From Wyeomyia smithii (lineage: Eukaryota > Arthropoda > Insecta > Diptera > Culicidae): a DNA stretch of 64,000 nucleotides. The stretch is from positions 195,532,498 to 195,596,497 of the forward strand of contig NC_073696.1 in assembly GCF_029784165.1 (NCBI RefSeq), written 5' to 3'. A model generated the notes under the pieces. The model was given only the letters and a program-made list of their open reading frames with translations. It did not search any database and was not told the DNA's origin. Each line of letters opens with the position of its first letter. Within the stretch, counting starts at the first letter, position 1. Positions 10,900 through 22,842 of the stretch are shown piece by piece. A program made the position numbers and the translations under genes.

Positions 10900-12600
10900 T
10901 AACAGCACCGGCCGCGGACTCGGTGTTACTTGATTCAATGAAACATTTCGTAACAGTACTTCTCGCTTTGTGGCGGCATCGCGGTGTGTCGAAATGTTTT
11001 GCTCTTCTGGTGTTTCTTACCAGCGCAGCGCAGTGGCGTCCTTCATCAATCGTGAAATCTTAGCTATTCGGAGGGGCAACAACCACAGCGGTGCTAGTGG
11101 AGGAGCGATGCCAACGAGAAAGAGAAGATCTTTATCGACCGAGTGCTGCTGCAAGTCCTTGGAATCATTTGGCGTTGTTCATGCTGTATGAGAATTTGCC
11201 TTCAAATGTATAGTGCCATTTAAGTTTTGATTCAAGCTATTGTGGCAGAAAGGCGGGAAACCATGAATGATTTAATTTTTACTGTATAGTCAAAATGAAT
11301 TCTAAGCCATGATTTTCAAAAAATTGTAAAGTTACTCGAGTTGGCATAATTTAGCATCGCCAAACAAGTTATTTTTTCAGGTTTCTCAGGTCCGATAATT
11401 CTATCTGAACTGTTTGCATATTCTAATATTCACTCATTTGTGTTGGGTGCGTATGATTTTGTCATCGCAAGACAAGAGGCAAAAAACGTTCAAAGCAAAG
11501 CTGATGCTCGCACCAGAATCTAATGAATCTATTATTTTAGTATTCTCATCTTCATTATTTAGTGTTTCGTCAGCACAAAACAGTGTGGATTTGTTGTTAA
11601 CGAACAGTGAAGTTGGCGCAAGTGCTGATTAGGGTTGGAACCCGGATAACGAATGTATCTTAGCTATGACGTAGCTCTTGTCAAACATATCGTCGAGTTT
11701 TTTTCCTATTTACCGATGTTCTGGCCAACAAACACGAATACAATAGAGATTTCTACGCCAGATCACACCAATATAGGCATGGTCGTGTTTGTTCCAGAGG
11801 AAAAACAGATGAAATAAAACTCAAACCTGGCTAACATCTTGAATAAAAGTTCGCAAGAAGTCATTCTTTGTTACCCACCAGCGTCTTGTTTATTTGCAAC
11901 CAACAAAAAACATGTATTAGTGAAACCATTGTCCATTGTACATTGTCTCATACTTGTTTAAACTTATATTGATAAGAAATTTCGAGGAACTGTCTTACCT
12001 GCTTCAAGCTAGAGAAATGTATCAGCTTTAACTATTAAGTTTAGCTTTTCGTACAGTTCTTGTATGAGATCAGATCATAACGAGTACGAATTGTGCATTC
12101 TCCCAATCCTATTGATTAATTAATAGTTGATGAAAGGTTGATATTTGCGTGTTGCCACGACCTTCGTGTGTGGCAAAAACTAATAGTTCGAATCAACAAA
12201 ATTGTATCTGAGAACAAGTTATGATCATTTTCAAAATAATGATCGCCATAAATGGAGCATTATGACTGAAAAAGCATAAAAAATTTGGTAATAAAAATTT
12301 ACAATCGTTAAATTTTGCTTAGGTGAATTTTAATAATCGAAAATAAATGCATTTGGGAAGTATATTTGACGAATATATTTAAAGAGCTGTCAGAATTAAA
12401 AGGTAAGGCTTTTTTAATTTTTTTTTAATTGCGGTGTTTACTAGTTTTGACATTCGGTAGTAATTTCTGCATCAAAAGAAAATGAAAATTTTGCAACTTT
12501 TGAGCAACTTTTTATTATTTTTTCGTCTTATGATCGCGCATTAGACAATTACGCGTACAGGGTGTTCAACAAACAATATCGCACGCTAGCCTGGGAGCTA
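10900..12600. other. Proximal part of the large intron, nothing recognised
   Basis: Several short open frames (up to 73 codons) without domains. I see no inverted repeats or SINE boxes. It is the intron segment most free of repeats, so conserved regulatory elements could be looked for here. Confidence 0.3.
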
Positions 12601-12614
12601 ATGCGGTCTCGATC

Positions 12615-12830
12615 AACTAGATTAGTTGAGAAAATTCGTTATCGATATTGTTTTTGGCACATTTTCCATGTGTAGGATAAGTACAACGATACACCGTGCC
12701 CCAGTGCTGAGTCGAGAAAATTTCCAGCTCGAAAAGATCCTCGACTCGATCGGGAATCGAACCCGATATCACAACTGTGTGGGAGAGCTAGCCGACCGAC
12801 ATCGCTAACCACAGAGCCACGGGGACCACG
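12615..12830 (-). mobile_element. tRNA-derived SINE (family S2)
   Basis: Minus strand: GGTCCCCGTGGCTCTGTGGTTAGCG has an A box, and GGGTTCGATTCCCG (B box complement at 12753-12763) follows at tRNA spacing. The body continues with GTCGAGGATCTTTTCGAGC and GGCACGGTGTATCGTTG. The head resembles a tRNA but the anticodon arm does not fold, so it is a SINE and not a tRNA gene. No clear target duplication was seen. Confidence 0.75.
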
Positions 12831-13078
12831 TAAAACACGTAAGAGTATGGAATTGATATCACCTAAAAAGCTATCAACTCACCAAGTTGCCCAGATTATT
12901 GTCAAATTGAAAAATATTGGGCGATATTCAAGAGCAAGTTGAAAAAAAATGGCAGAACGGTAAAAAAACTAGCGTCGAGTAAACAGTTCCACTGGGCAGA
13001 AAATGATGAGCGGTATTAAACGAATAGTGCGTGAATTCATCCGAAGCTCAGACGAATAATTCTGAATTTTTTCTTTAA

Positions 13079-13323
13079 GGTGAAACCTCATTGAATCCAA
13101 AAATTACCGATTTCGAGTCACCACTTCGAATTTTCGAAAGCACAAGACTCGGAAATAGTTAATGCGTTCCCTGTGAAAATGCTATTTTATATTTGCTGTG
13201 GTGAAGCAAACATAAAATATAATTTTCATAGGGAACGCAATGAGTATTTCCGAATCTTGTGCTTTTGAAAATTTGAAATGATGACTCGAAGTTGGCCATT
13301 TTTGGATTCAATGAGGTTTCACC
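13079..13323. mobile_element. TTAA-flanked palindromic MITE
   Basis: Inverted termini GGTGAAACCTCATTGAATCC and its complement, flanked by TTAA (13075-13078 and 13324-13327). The arms continue inward imperfectly to a small loop near 13200 (AAAATATAA / TATTTTATATTT), so almost the whole 245 bp can fold. No ORF. Confidence 0.85.
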
Positions 13324-13329
13324 TTAAAG

Positions 13330-14380
13330 GTATATTGGTTGCTGCTGCTGAGATTCTTCTACATGTTCTACATGGATCAAGCTTCAAACCAATTAAACAA
13401 GCTCCAAGATCAGGGATGGACCAGGTACGTGCCACGTACGTTTCTTTTGAGTAACGTTTCAAGCTCGTCATACAGCACAACAACGAGGGTGCTCTCAGCC
13501 GCGACAAGGCGCGACAGCTGATCATCGTCACATGCAACCATTTGCGACCAGGCTGCTGATTGGCTGAATCCGATAACGCAATCGTCACGTAGAAAATACA
13601 GCGAGGTTACTTTTCACTTTAACGCAGTGTTGCTGTAGAGTCATAGTTTAGGCATTATAATTGTTCATAAATGATGATGCAAAAGTATGCAAGGTACATG
13701 ATATCATCGAGTAATGTATTTCACTGTTCTAACTTTAAAAATGCATTGATTAATTGTTTTTTACTTTTTCGGTTGAAGTCAGGGGGTACCAAGAAACTTA
13801 GGAAGAAAAAAATTGATAATAGAACTATGCTTTATTGAACATAAAATAATAAATAAAAATTGCGTATTATTCGCCGATGTATATTACATTTTGAATTTGT
13901 TTTATTTTAATTGACCTGAAAAGTTGTTAAATATAATCATTCTGGCATCAACGGTGTATAACGTTAAAAAAAATTCCAACGGGGATGACGGCCGTTACGA
14001 AAAGAAAAATAAGAAGCCAGCTGTCACGTCTTGTCTTAGCTCTCAGCTAGTATGTGTAAAAGTTCTCAATAAAAATAGGCACAGAAACGAATATCTTGAT
14101 TTTTTTTAACACATTTTTCAAGTGTATTCGAACTTATTGAGCACCCTGTATGTGTTCCTGCGGGGGAACATACAATCAAGCGTTGCAATAAATGTGTTAG
14201 CCAGACGACACCCGGTGCATTTGAATTGGTGCAACGTCAGGTTCATTTCAGTACCCTTCACACACTTCATACACAGAATCTCTTCCGTAGCATTCCAGTC
14301 TAGAATGTCTATTTTGGAACCGCTAGTATTTTGGTCATTAGCCTACCTCACTGAATACTGATTGACATAAGCGCTAACTT
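13330..14380. other. Intronic sequence, nothing recognised
   Basis: Short overlapping open frames on both strands near 13320-13590 are under 90 codons, with no domain. The rest is AT-rich. Confidence 0.3.
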
Positions 14381-14403
14381 AGGAAGAGGAGAAGCAAGGG
14401 GAA

Positions 14404-14450
14404 AGGGCCCTTGAAAAAGGCCACCAAAACGGCCGAAACGTCGAGCAATT
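14404..14450 (+). other. Retroelement 3'-end relic with hammerhead-like core
   Basis: The sequence runs TTGAAAAA, GGCC, an 8-nt loop, GGCC, GAAACG, TCG. It has the same order and spacing as 36152-36111 on the other strand, where the stem is GATC/GATC. It resembles the 3' ends of Penelope-like and related retroelements, in which hammerhead motifs are known. The catalytic CUGANGA is mutated here. Confidence 0.35.
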
Positions 14451-14738
14451 TTGCTAGATTGTCGTGTATTTTCTTCATAAAGACTGAGAATGCCAAAAAA
14501 CAGACTAACCTTTGCAAATGATTTTCAATTGAAATCGAAGTTTAACAGCGCCTTCACAGAGAACAGACGTTTATCTTATTTTCAAAAAAAACATGTAAAA
14601 CATGCAATGGGACACCCGAAACAATGTTCAATTCTAAGAGATGGCGCTGCAGTGGTAGTGGTAGTAAAATCGAAATTTCAACGAGCATTTTGCTTAATGA
14701 TCAGAAAAACTGCTATTAGTTACTCTGTTTTTATATTA

Positions 14739-16068
14739 CAGTAAGGTCGCTTTTTACGCGGTTTTTTTACGCGGATTGCTTTCCTCCATTACTCAAAAAC
14801 GGTACAAGATATCGACCTCATTTTAATCACGTTTTCCGTTTCAGGCCATGAGTGATCATATATCAGTTTTCAAAAAGCTTTACAATTTTTGGTGTAAGTA
14901 CTCAAAATTTGAAATACAGGTCGGACTCGATTATCCGGAGTTTTGAAAAACATTTCGCTCCGGATAATCGAATCCTCCGGATAATCGAGCCATTTTTAAT
15001 TTTTTAATATCTCTCATTTAGAACAGTGAGTTTTCTATTATAGTATGTTGTACACAATACTTGTGCCGACGAAATAAATTAAAAATTGTCTTTAGACTGT
15101 TTGTCGGCGTTTGTTATACATATATACGTAATAATAAATTATGTTATATTGATTATCTCGAAGATGTAAAAACCAAATAAAATAAAGCAAAACTACCATT
15201 AGAAAGACAGCTTTTGCTTCGAGAGATTAAAGAAAATATTTTTCAGAAAATATAATAGAATTTGATTTGATTTAGGTATTTATCTGTTTTATTATCTTAA
15301 ATATCGAGAATAATTTAGGTGTTACATATACCGACCCTGTTTTATTTTCACAACACTCATGATTTTTCATTCTGTTTCCTAAGTAACCTATAACGACCTA
15401 GACGCTCGACATGACCATTACTGGGCCACTTTGCGGATTTCAAATCGTTATTGATTTCGCTTGATGAGTTTTGGCTCAATAATCCAGGAGTATCCGGAAC
15501 ACCACCGAGACAGGCCACTTTGTGGTTCTAAGTACTGCATTGATCGTGGCCTTTATATTACAGAAATATGTTCCGGCCATAAATTGGAAACCGGTTGACC
15601 AATAGTGGTTGTCCTCATCGGCAACTAAAAACCATAAAACCTTGCTTTTGGAGGTTGTTGAGTAAGAATTGGTTGAAGGAACGAAAAGAAAACTGCCTAA
15701 AACGAACTACCTAAACAGAACGGGGCATTGTTGATACAATTTTGTACAACCCCGAAACTCCCAATGATCCGAAAGGCAAAAGTACATTATAGAAATACAG
15801 AAGAAAAAAAATACTCCGGATAATCGAGCCATTTTCTCCGGATAATCGAGCCCCGGATAATCGGGCCCCCGGATAATCGAGTCTCCGGATAATCGAGTCC
15901 GACCTGTATTGATTTTTGAATTCTAGATTGGCCACCATCATATTCAAACGAGGTTTTAACGTTTTAGGACGGTTTTCTTTGTTATATTTGCAACTAGAAA
16001 AAGTCTTTTTTTTACGCGGGCCCATACAAATTTGGAACACATCCCCCGCGTAAAAAACGACCTTAGTG
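14739..16068. mobile_element. pogo/Tigger-like non-autonomous element, outer
   Basis: The termini CAGTAAGGTCGCTTTTTACG and, inverted, CACTAAGGTCGTTTTTTACG are directly flanked by TA (14737-14738 and 16069-16070), as expected for Tc1/mariner/pogo. The motif TTTTACGCGG is repeated inside both ends. Without the nested element it would be about 340 bp, i.e. a MITE. Confidence 0.75.
14917..15906. mobile_element. pogo/Tigger-like non-autonomous element, nested inner
   Basis: 990 bp with termini CAGGTCGGACTCGATTATCC and its complement, flanked by TA (14915-14916, 15907-15908). The terminal core CCGGATAATCGAG is repeated about five times in the last 95 bp and twice more near the left end. The inside is AT-rich with no transposase frame. 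Confidence 0.85.
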
Positions 16069-16560
16069 TATTTTAACTTTCTAGTACTTACTTTTACTAT
16101 ATTCAATCTATTTTTATCAAACAACTTAATTTTGCTGTACTACTATATTGAGTCAACGGAGTTGTATGAAAAAATGGATGGCATATAGTAAAAGTAACTA
16201 CTAGAAAGTTAGAATTATATAGAAACAAGGTAACTAATAGCAGTTTTTCCGGTCAATAAGCAAAATGCTCGTGGAAATTTCGATTTTACTACCACTACCA
16301 CTACAGCGCCATCTCTTAGAATTTAACATTGTTTCGGGTGCCCCATTGTCATTTCACCGTAAGTGGTAATGGTCCTGCTGTGCGGCGCTCGCGTCAATGA
16401 TAAACCAAGCAGTGATACTGGGCACCACAAGACAGATGTCGTTAGTGAATTTTCGTATTTTAATTGAAGTTTTTACACACAATTTCCAAATTTTTTTATA
16501 TGAACATAAATGTCTGTTCTCTGTGGCGCCACTATCGACTGACGATTTTAAATTGAAAAT

Positions 16561-19500
16561 AAAGTGACACTAAAAAACACTACGTAAGCGCTCGGAAGGT
16601 GTCATCCAATGGAGTGATTGGGTGAAAGTAATGATTCATACATTGCGTTAATCATTTCGTCAAATGAAACAGCAATCAGAATCAAACAAACCGATGAACA
16701 CCAGACAGATAAAACTCGCAATAAAACTTGACGTTTGATAACGAAAATATTCATCGTGATTGGATGATAGAAAGAAATGAATAGAAAATTTTAATTGATT
16801 GCGCGAAATGTTCAGTTTTTTTCTACGCTTAAAAACGTGACGCAAGGGATGTGTGGTTTACATTAATTGATATTGATCAAGCTGATAACTAATTGATCAT
16901 GAATATTTCAAGTTTAAATATATAATATCTACAGTACCTAACTCCAAGTTTGAAGGACGTTGTTGTTTAAGTACAGCTAAAAATATTCGTATCCCAACCC
17001 AGAAATCAGATTAAGTTTCAATCTTTATGAACTTTGTTACCAACATTCATGACCTCAGTTCCAGTCAGTTTGGTGCTATCGTTCGGTAATTTTAAAACCA
17101 TGTTCAAAGAGCAGAAATCCGATGCTAATAGTGACCTAAACCGAACCCAGTGTTGCTCTTCGACCGTCAAACTAGCAAGGTGCAGGTAATTAAACTAGCA
17201 TGAGCTTTACTTCCAAGCGAGAGCGGAATCAAGTCATTCCGGCAGCCGGAATAGTCTGGTATGGAGTGGCTTACCATAGAAACTAGGGTACATAATGCAT
17301 TTCTGCTCGGCTTGGGAATATGTTAGACTGCACCGTAAACGTACACTCGATGAAATGATGAAAACCAATCGCTGTAGTTATTATGTTCGAACGTGGCTGC
17401 ACGCCTCTTGATCGGCCTAAAACACCTGCCTTTACCTTGTGGAAATAGATATACCGAGCGTCGAAAGCAATCATGGTCCAATTATTTGAGCTATCGTGCT
17501 GTGTACGGACCGTCAAAAGTAGTGGCAAAAATTGTGGCAACCAGACAGGGATCAGCTACAACAGTACTGTGCTCATTCTCAGTTTGGAAGGGCGCATTTC
17601 TGCGCGATTGCCGTTGATGCTTTTTTTTAATGATAGAGTGCGGTGATTGCTTGGGAGTCATTATAGACCACCGCCGTCAGCTAGTGCGCGATCGATCGGT
17701 GGAAAGCCTGGAGCAGTGATTGATGGAATGGAGGTAGAAGAGGAGAGTAAGCTTGAGCGCAAATCGGTGAGGAACAGGTGAAGGCCAGTAGGCCAAATCA
17801 GCCGCGCTGTCTCTACCAATTGTTAAATCCATTTGAAGTTGCGTAACTTGGTCATTGTTTTTGATGTCAGATTTAAGTGAGACGTGATGGATTACTTCTG
17901 ATATAAGTTCTGCGAGCAATATTTCAACCACGTTCCAACGTCTCCTGACAAGCGTGTATATTCTAAAGGGTTTAGCTTCACATCGAACGTAAGCTCAATC
18001 TACCTGTGGGTATGTTTCCTCGCATTAAAAAGCGTCAGGTCGTAATATTTTAACGATGCGTTTTAACGACTTTGCTGAATCGTGACACTCGACATAGCTC
18101 AGTGGGATGGAAACAGTTAACAGATATTGCAATCGCACTACCTTTAATTTCGTTTTTGAAACGAAAGAAGTAACAACCGAAATGTCTCTTCAACAAGTTG
18201 AGTGCTGTGCTAGAAAACAATCATCAACGTGCAAAAACATAAAAAACTCTACACTCATTAAGCAAATTATAAAAACAAAAACTTTCAACTTTACGATGTT
18301 CAAATTGCTGTTGACTTTTGAGCAACAATACAAAAATTAGCACGAGCACGTTTGTACATCGTTTTTGTTATTGCAGCATTTAAATTTTTGTCGGCGGTCT
18401 CACTAACCTAGTGTTCCGGTGACTAGTCTTTTATATAGAGTAAGTCAACACCCGAGGACTAACTCATTTGAACCGCTGGACCTAGCATATGCTTGAAGTT
18501 TCCGAAATGTATGGAAGTGATGATACTTCTGTGGTCTTTGTTTTTTTTTTTGCACAACGAGGAAGAAAGGAAAACACCGAAAAAAATGAGCCAAATAAAA
18601 AGGTTCGTCTGCTTCGCGGATGAGCATTTCATGAATAATTGATGAGCTCCGGTCGGTCGGAGTGATGAAAGCCAACAAGCCAACCGGAGAGCATGAAAGA
18701 TGTTTTTCTTCGAAAAGCTCAACGGCAGAAAGGAATTTTCCCTGGCGGAAATGCTGCACATCCGATGCTCAGCCACCTTTTAGGTTGAAAATGGTCATGA
18801 ATAGTGCTTGCGAGCTCTTTTTTGTTTTTTTTTTTCTTATGAACATTGAATCCAAATTGCAAAGTTTTCTATCGATTCAACTTGGTGGAAGTTTTTACCA
18901 TCCATATTGACATTCAGATAGAATTCATTAATAAATCACGGACACTTGTTAAGCTCATTGAAAAGAAAATGTAAAATATTCTTACAAACTTCAGAACCGA
19001 CTGATTTTTCTTTCAAAAGATTTTCTTGAAAGAAGACGAAACTTCCGCTATTTAATACCGTTTTTCACTGGAATGCAGTATGTTAAAACCACTTCTGCCT
19101 ATTTTACCTTTCTGACACTCAATGCAAAAACGATTTTTCTCCTTTTCATGTCTAGAGTATTATCCGACGTATCAGTACAAAGAACATAGCGTTATGCCAT
19201 TGAAGGTGCGAAAGTTTCGCAGACATTGTGTGCAGTTAGAATAGGAAAAGTTTCGACAGTGTGGCATTGATAGTGTTTACCAGCTCGGCGCACACGTGAA
19301 AAACTCGATTGTGTGCGAATAATATTTACCAACCAACCGTGCAGTTGCAGTTCGGCTGGCTTGGGAGCTACAATATGAACATATAATCTGGAGCAAGCAT
19401 CCGGTCTGTTATGGTCATAGACTGACTAGCCCCCCGAAGCAATCCTGGTGGCCGGAACAGTTTGGCTTGCTGTCAGAAAATGTCGGAACTCAGCAGTTTC

Positions 19501-20080
19501 TTCTGTGCTAACTTTTGCTGCTTATGATTCCGTTCATCATTTCAAAGAAAGTTTTGACGTCTTTTTGATCATATTGCTGATGCTTTTAAAGTGGCACTTC
19601 ATAATCTGTTTTTAAATTACTTTGCCAATTTCACAATTTTATGCTCAATGTGCTTACAGCATATTGTTGAGAGCGTTCAACTGGAATTGAGTGGAATAAT
19701 TGGTTCGAGAGATAGTGCTTCGAAGATAGATACTATAAATCCATGGTTACAAGATATGGCTCCTTTTTTGAAATAAGAATTTTTACAGCTCGAATTTAAC
19801 AATGAGAAACATCAAAGTTGGATTGCTAAAGTTAAATGTAGCAAAAAGGATGAAGCGATTTTTAAAATGTTTAACCTCACTTTACAAATGCATGTATGTT
19901 GATTTTGATGAATATAGAAGGGTATTGGGTGTCACAGCTTAGTGACACTGAGTGTTACTAACGACGTTTGAATGATTGTTCGAACTCAAACTTGTAATTT
20001 TTAAGTTGTGAGTGGAGAAAACTCACAGACCCTTGGATTCGCAGAGTCGAGTCAGAGGTCGGGTCGATGATCTACAGTAT
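16561..20080. other. Intronic sequence without recognised features
   Basis: Scattered frames of up to 105 codons (for example 18445-18776) show no domain and overlap each other on the same strand in different frames, as chance frames do. No clear repeat ends were seen by eye. Confidence 0.3.
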
Positions 20081-20862
20081 ATTTGTACCCAGAGCCGGAT
20101 TTGCGGGAGGTCCAGGGGTCCGGGCCTCCACGTTCGGGAGGCCTACCTTGTAAAATGATGTTTTCAAAATTTCTGTCCAAAATTCCTGCCGAATGTTCTT
20201 AAATTCCCAATGATAAATAAAGGTTTTGAGTACGTACGGCCAAAAAAAAAACCTTTTTTTACTTGGGTTCCCACACAAGACTCGGGCCCCGGGCCCCGGG
20301 CCCTAGGGCCGTAAATTCGTCTTTTTTTGTACCCGTGGAGGGATATCCTCTGAGGATTAGGATTAGTGAACACCCGACTGGAATCGGCTTTTCAGCAGCA
20401 AACACCCCCTCTGGATCACTACCTAAACGCACACCGAGTGCATATCGGTGTACCGACAGAGACAGTCCCAATTACAGAATTAAATACCAACTCAAAGACA
20501 CTTACATCCACCCACACAGCGTTGTAGAAATTTAGGGATATTAAATATTAATATTTTAACCAATAGCTTGTCAACCAAGCAAACTACCCGAGAGCCGACC
20601 TTGAGAGAAAGAATCTCACGCCCAAATCGGTCTCCAGTGAAGCAACCAGGGACCGGAGGTTTAAAAAAGTAGACTCTTCTGCTCTAATAGTAACATTTTA
20701 GAAACCGGAATTCGTCATTTGGAATTTCAAAATGGCATGTGGAGTCAATTCCTGGCCCCAGGGCGAAATTCTGGCTCCGGCAATTCGGCCATCTTGTCTG
20801 TTTATCAGGAACCGGAAGTCACCACTTAGAATTCAAGAGTAGCCAAACTATCATAGAACATA

Positions 20863-21257
20863 TCGTCGGTTTCGTGCAACACTGGCACAACTCAAAAAAC
20901 ATAGTTTCGAGAAAAACGCGTTTGAAAATTTACGTCGAAAATTTAATTTTTAATTTTCAAGAAAAATTTAAAGTTTAAGATTTCCAATCTTTATCTAACA
21001 CTTTTGGGTCTCTTATGCAGATATTTTGAACACGTTGTTAAAGTTAAAATTTTATTTTTACTAACTTTATAGAGAAATTTCGTTTTGTGCAGCAAAGGCA
21101 CTTTTTCTCATAACTCTGGATTTTTTGAGAATTTTCAAACGGGATTTCGTGGGAAGAAACTTAACAATATTTTGCATCGTTTGCCATCAAAAACTCAAAA
21201 ATGCAAAATTTTCAGTGCAAAATTTTGAGTTGTGCCAGTGTTGCACGAAACCGACGA
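20863..21257. mobile_element. TA-flanked MITE (mariner-type)
   Basis: Perfect termini of about 35 bp: TCGTCGGTTTCGTGCAACAC at the left and its exact complement ending at 21257. Flanked by TA (20861-20862, 21258-21259). AT-rich interior without coding capacity. The perfect termini suggest a fairly recent insertion. Confidence 0.85.
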
Positions 21258-21394
21258 TATCTTGCCCTCAAAAACCTCTACATGCCAAATTTGGTTCCAT
21301 TTGCAGAAATTAATGTTTTGTAGAAATAAATGTTTCGTTTGTATGAGAGCCGTCTCGTCCAAAAGAGGGAGGGTGGCGATTTATTTTAATCACC

Positions 21395-21620
21395 TTTTTT
21401 TTATTCTCGCTTATTTTCCGTCGGTCTAGCTCCGCCATTGTTGTTGTGCCAATCACCGACGCCCAGGGAGGCGACTCCACCCAGGACCCTAACTCACGAC
21501 CCGTTAATTAACGGACCAGCGCCAACGGCTTTACTTCCTCATGCGATGGAAGGCGTGATCCCAAAGATTTTTCGCCTCAGAAAATCTCCCGGCGTCGGCT
21601 AGGATTGAATCTAGACCAGT
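21395..21620 (-). mobile_element. 5'-truncated SINE, family S1
   Basis: Same body and oligo-A end as 6372-6721 (CGTCGGTCTAG, CCCAGGGAGGCGACTCC, GGCGTCGGCTAGGATTGAATC), but the tRNA-like head is missing. CACCTTT repeats flank it. Confidence 0.85.
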
Positions 21621-22565
21621 CACCTTTCACCTTCAATCACCTTTCTCGGCCCTAGAAACCCACACATACAAATTTTCACGCCGATCGGCTCAGTAGTTTC
21701 CAAGTGAACCAGCGGGACAGACAGACAGAACTGCATTTTCATATGTTCAGATTGTTGGGGTCTTCTCGTAGCCTTCAAACCACAATAATTCCAGCAAAAG
21801 AAAATAAAGATAAGGCATGACTGTTTGGAGTTTTCAGTGCCATATTTCACTACTCATTTAGAAATTTTGGATTTCAAAATGGCGTCTGCGATCGAATTTC
21901 GACCTCTACGTACCACCTCGGTTTTGGAAGTATTTACGTTGGAAGTTGTTTGACCATTTTAGATGGTATTTAGACACCGGAAATCGCCTTCTTGGATACC
22001 AGAATTGCATCTGGAGATGAGTTTCGGATTCTGTGAATCATGTTGATTCCGGAAAGATTATTTTTCGTTATTTAGGATTTCAAATGGCCGATTTTCAGTC
22101 TTTTGATAACGAAAATGGGCATATTCATAAGTGTTCGGCCACTTTAAGTTTGTTTTCAGAAACCAGTTGCCACCTTTTTTTAATCCTAAATAGTATCGGA
22201 GATAACATCCGACAGCCGGGATCCATCTCGAATCCTAGGCTGAGCTCTACAAACCATAAGTCGCCATCTTAGATTTAAAATGTCGTCTGTAGTCATAATA
22301 TTATCCCGTGTTTGATCATTATAGGCTGTTTCCCGGAATTCGCCATTTTGGATTTCAAATTATCGCCTGGAGTTGATTTTCGGCCTTTGGGCACTATCCC
22401 GATTCCGAAACTGGAAGTACTGCATTCTGCTACAGTCAAATACATCTCAAAAACGGAGAGAATAACTTCAGTACGATCAACTGCGAATTCGGCATTTATG
22501 TACAGGGTGTTCAAAAAGTTCGAATACAACTTTTCTTCGTATATGAAAATACGAATGTGCAACTA

Positions 22566-22770
22566 TGTGCTTTGGCGTTGTACTCAAACTACGTAACGCT
22601 TAAAATCCAGATTTTAGACCCCCTCTTCGCCTATGTAACGATAAGTAACGTTCAATATGACTCCCCCCCTAAAATTACGTAACGCCAAGCTTTAAACAAA
22701 TTTCGATTTTGGAGGAAAATCACAGTTACGTAACTGTTCCAACTACCCCTAATAACAATAACAATAAGTG
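22566..22770. mobile_element. Decayed MITE of the GGCGT..TACGTAACGC family
   Basis: GGCGTTGTACTCAAACTACGTAACGC-like left end, then ATTTTAGACCCCCTC, AACGATAAGTAACGTTC, ATGACTCCCCCCCT and CACAGTTACGTAACTG in the same order as 51758-52027. The right terminus is lost. Confidence 0.6.
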
Positions 22771-22842
22771 ACGCAAACTAAACGCAAATCTCATACAAAA
22801 TGTTCATTTCTTCAAGTGCGTGAAAAATGCAACCTGTAAAGA

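Larger units (their letters stand above)
14518..16560. mobile_element. Foldback element interrupted by nested transposons
   Basis: Left-arm sequence (TTCAATTGAAATCG, CACAGAGAACAGACG, GAGATGGCGCTGCAGTGG, TGCTATTAGTTACTCTG) recurs inverted in 16200-16560 (CAGTTTTTCCGG, CACTACAGCGCCATCTC, TGTCTGTTCTCTGTG, TTTAAATTGAAAAT). The left arm resumes after the inserted element at 16070-16110 (AACTTTCTAGTACTTAC), pairing with 16190-16215. With the insert removed, the arms fold around a loop near 16110-16175. There is no coding capacity. Confidence 0.7.
20700..22430 (+). repeat. Decayed tandem repeat (CCGGAA..TCGCCAT..TTGGATTTCAAAATGGC)
   Basis: Units of roughly 100-150 bp recur with heavy divergence near 20700, 20810, 21868, 21975, 22070 and 22325. 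Each has some of CCGGAA, GTCGCCAT, GGATTTCAAAATGGC, TCTGGAGT and TTTCGGCCTCTGG. The array is interrupted by a MITE (20863-21257) and a SINE (21395-21620). Confidence 0.55.

Noticed and set aside
12753..12828. Possible tRNA gene
   Set aside because: A and B boxes are present, but the stems do not pair as a tRNA and a conserved SINE body follows.
15711..16124. 137-codon frame (-)
   Set aside because: Lies across the ends of the nested pogo elements; its repeated residues (LDYPGARLSG) are translated terminal motifs.
18445..18776. Two overlapping ~105-codon frames (-)
   Set aside because: Same strand, different frames, no domain; typical chance frames in the intron.
20280..20315. GGGCCCC tandem as a CpG island or regulatory site
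   Set aside because: Short and isolated, next to a hAT-like CAGAGCCGG end, so more likely transposon debris; no matching right end was found.
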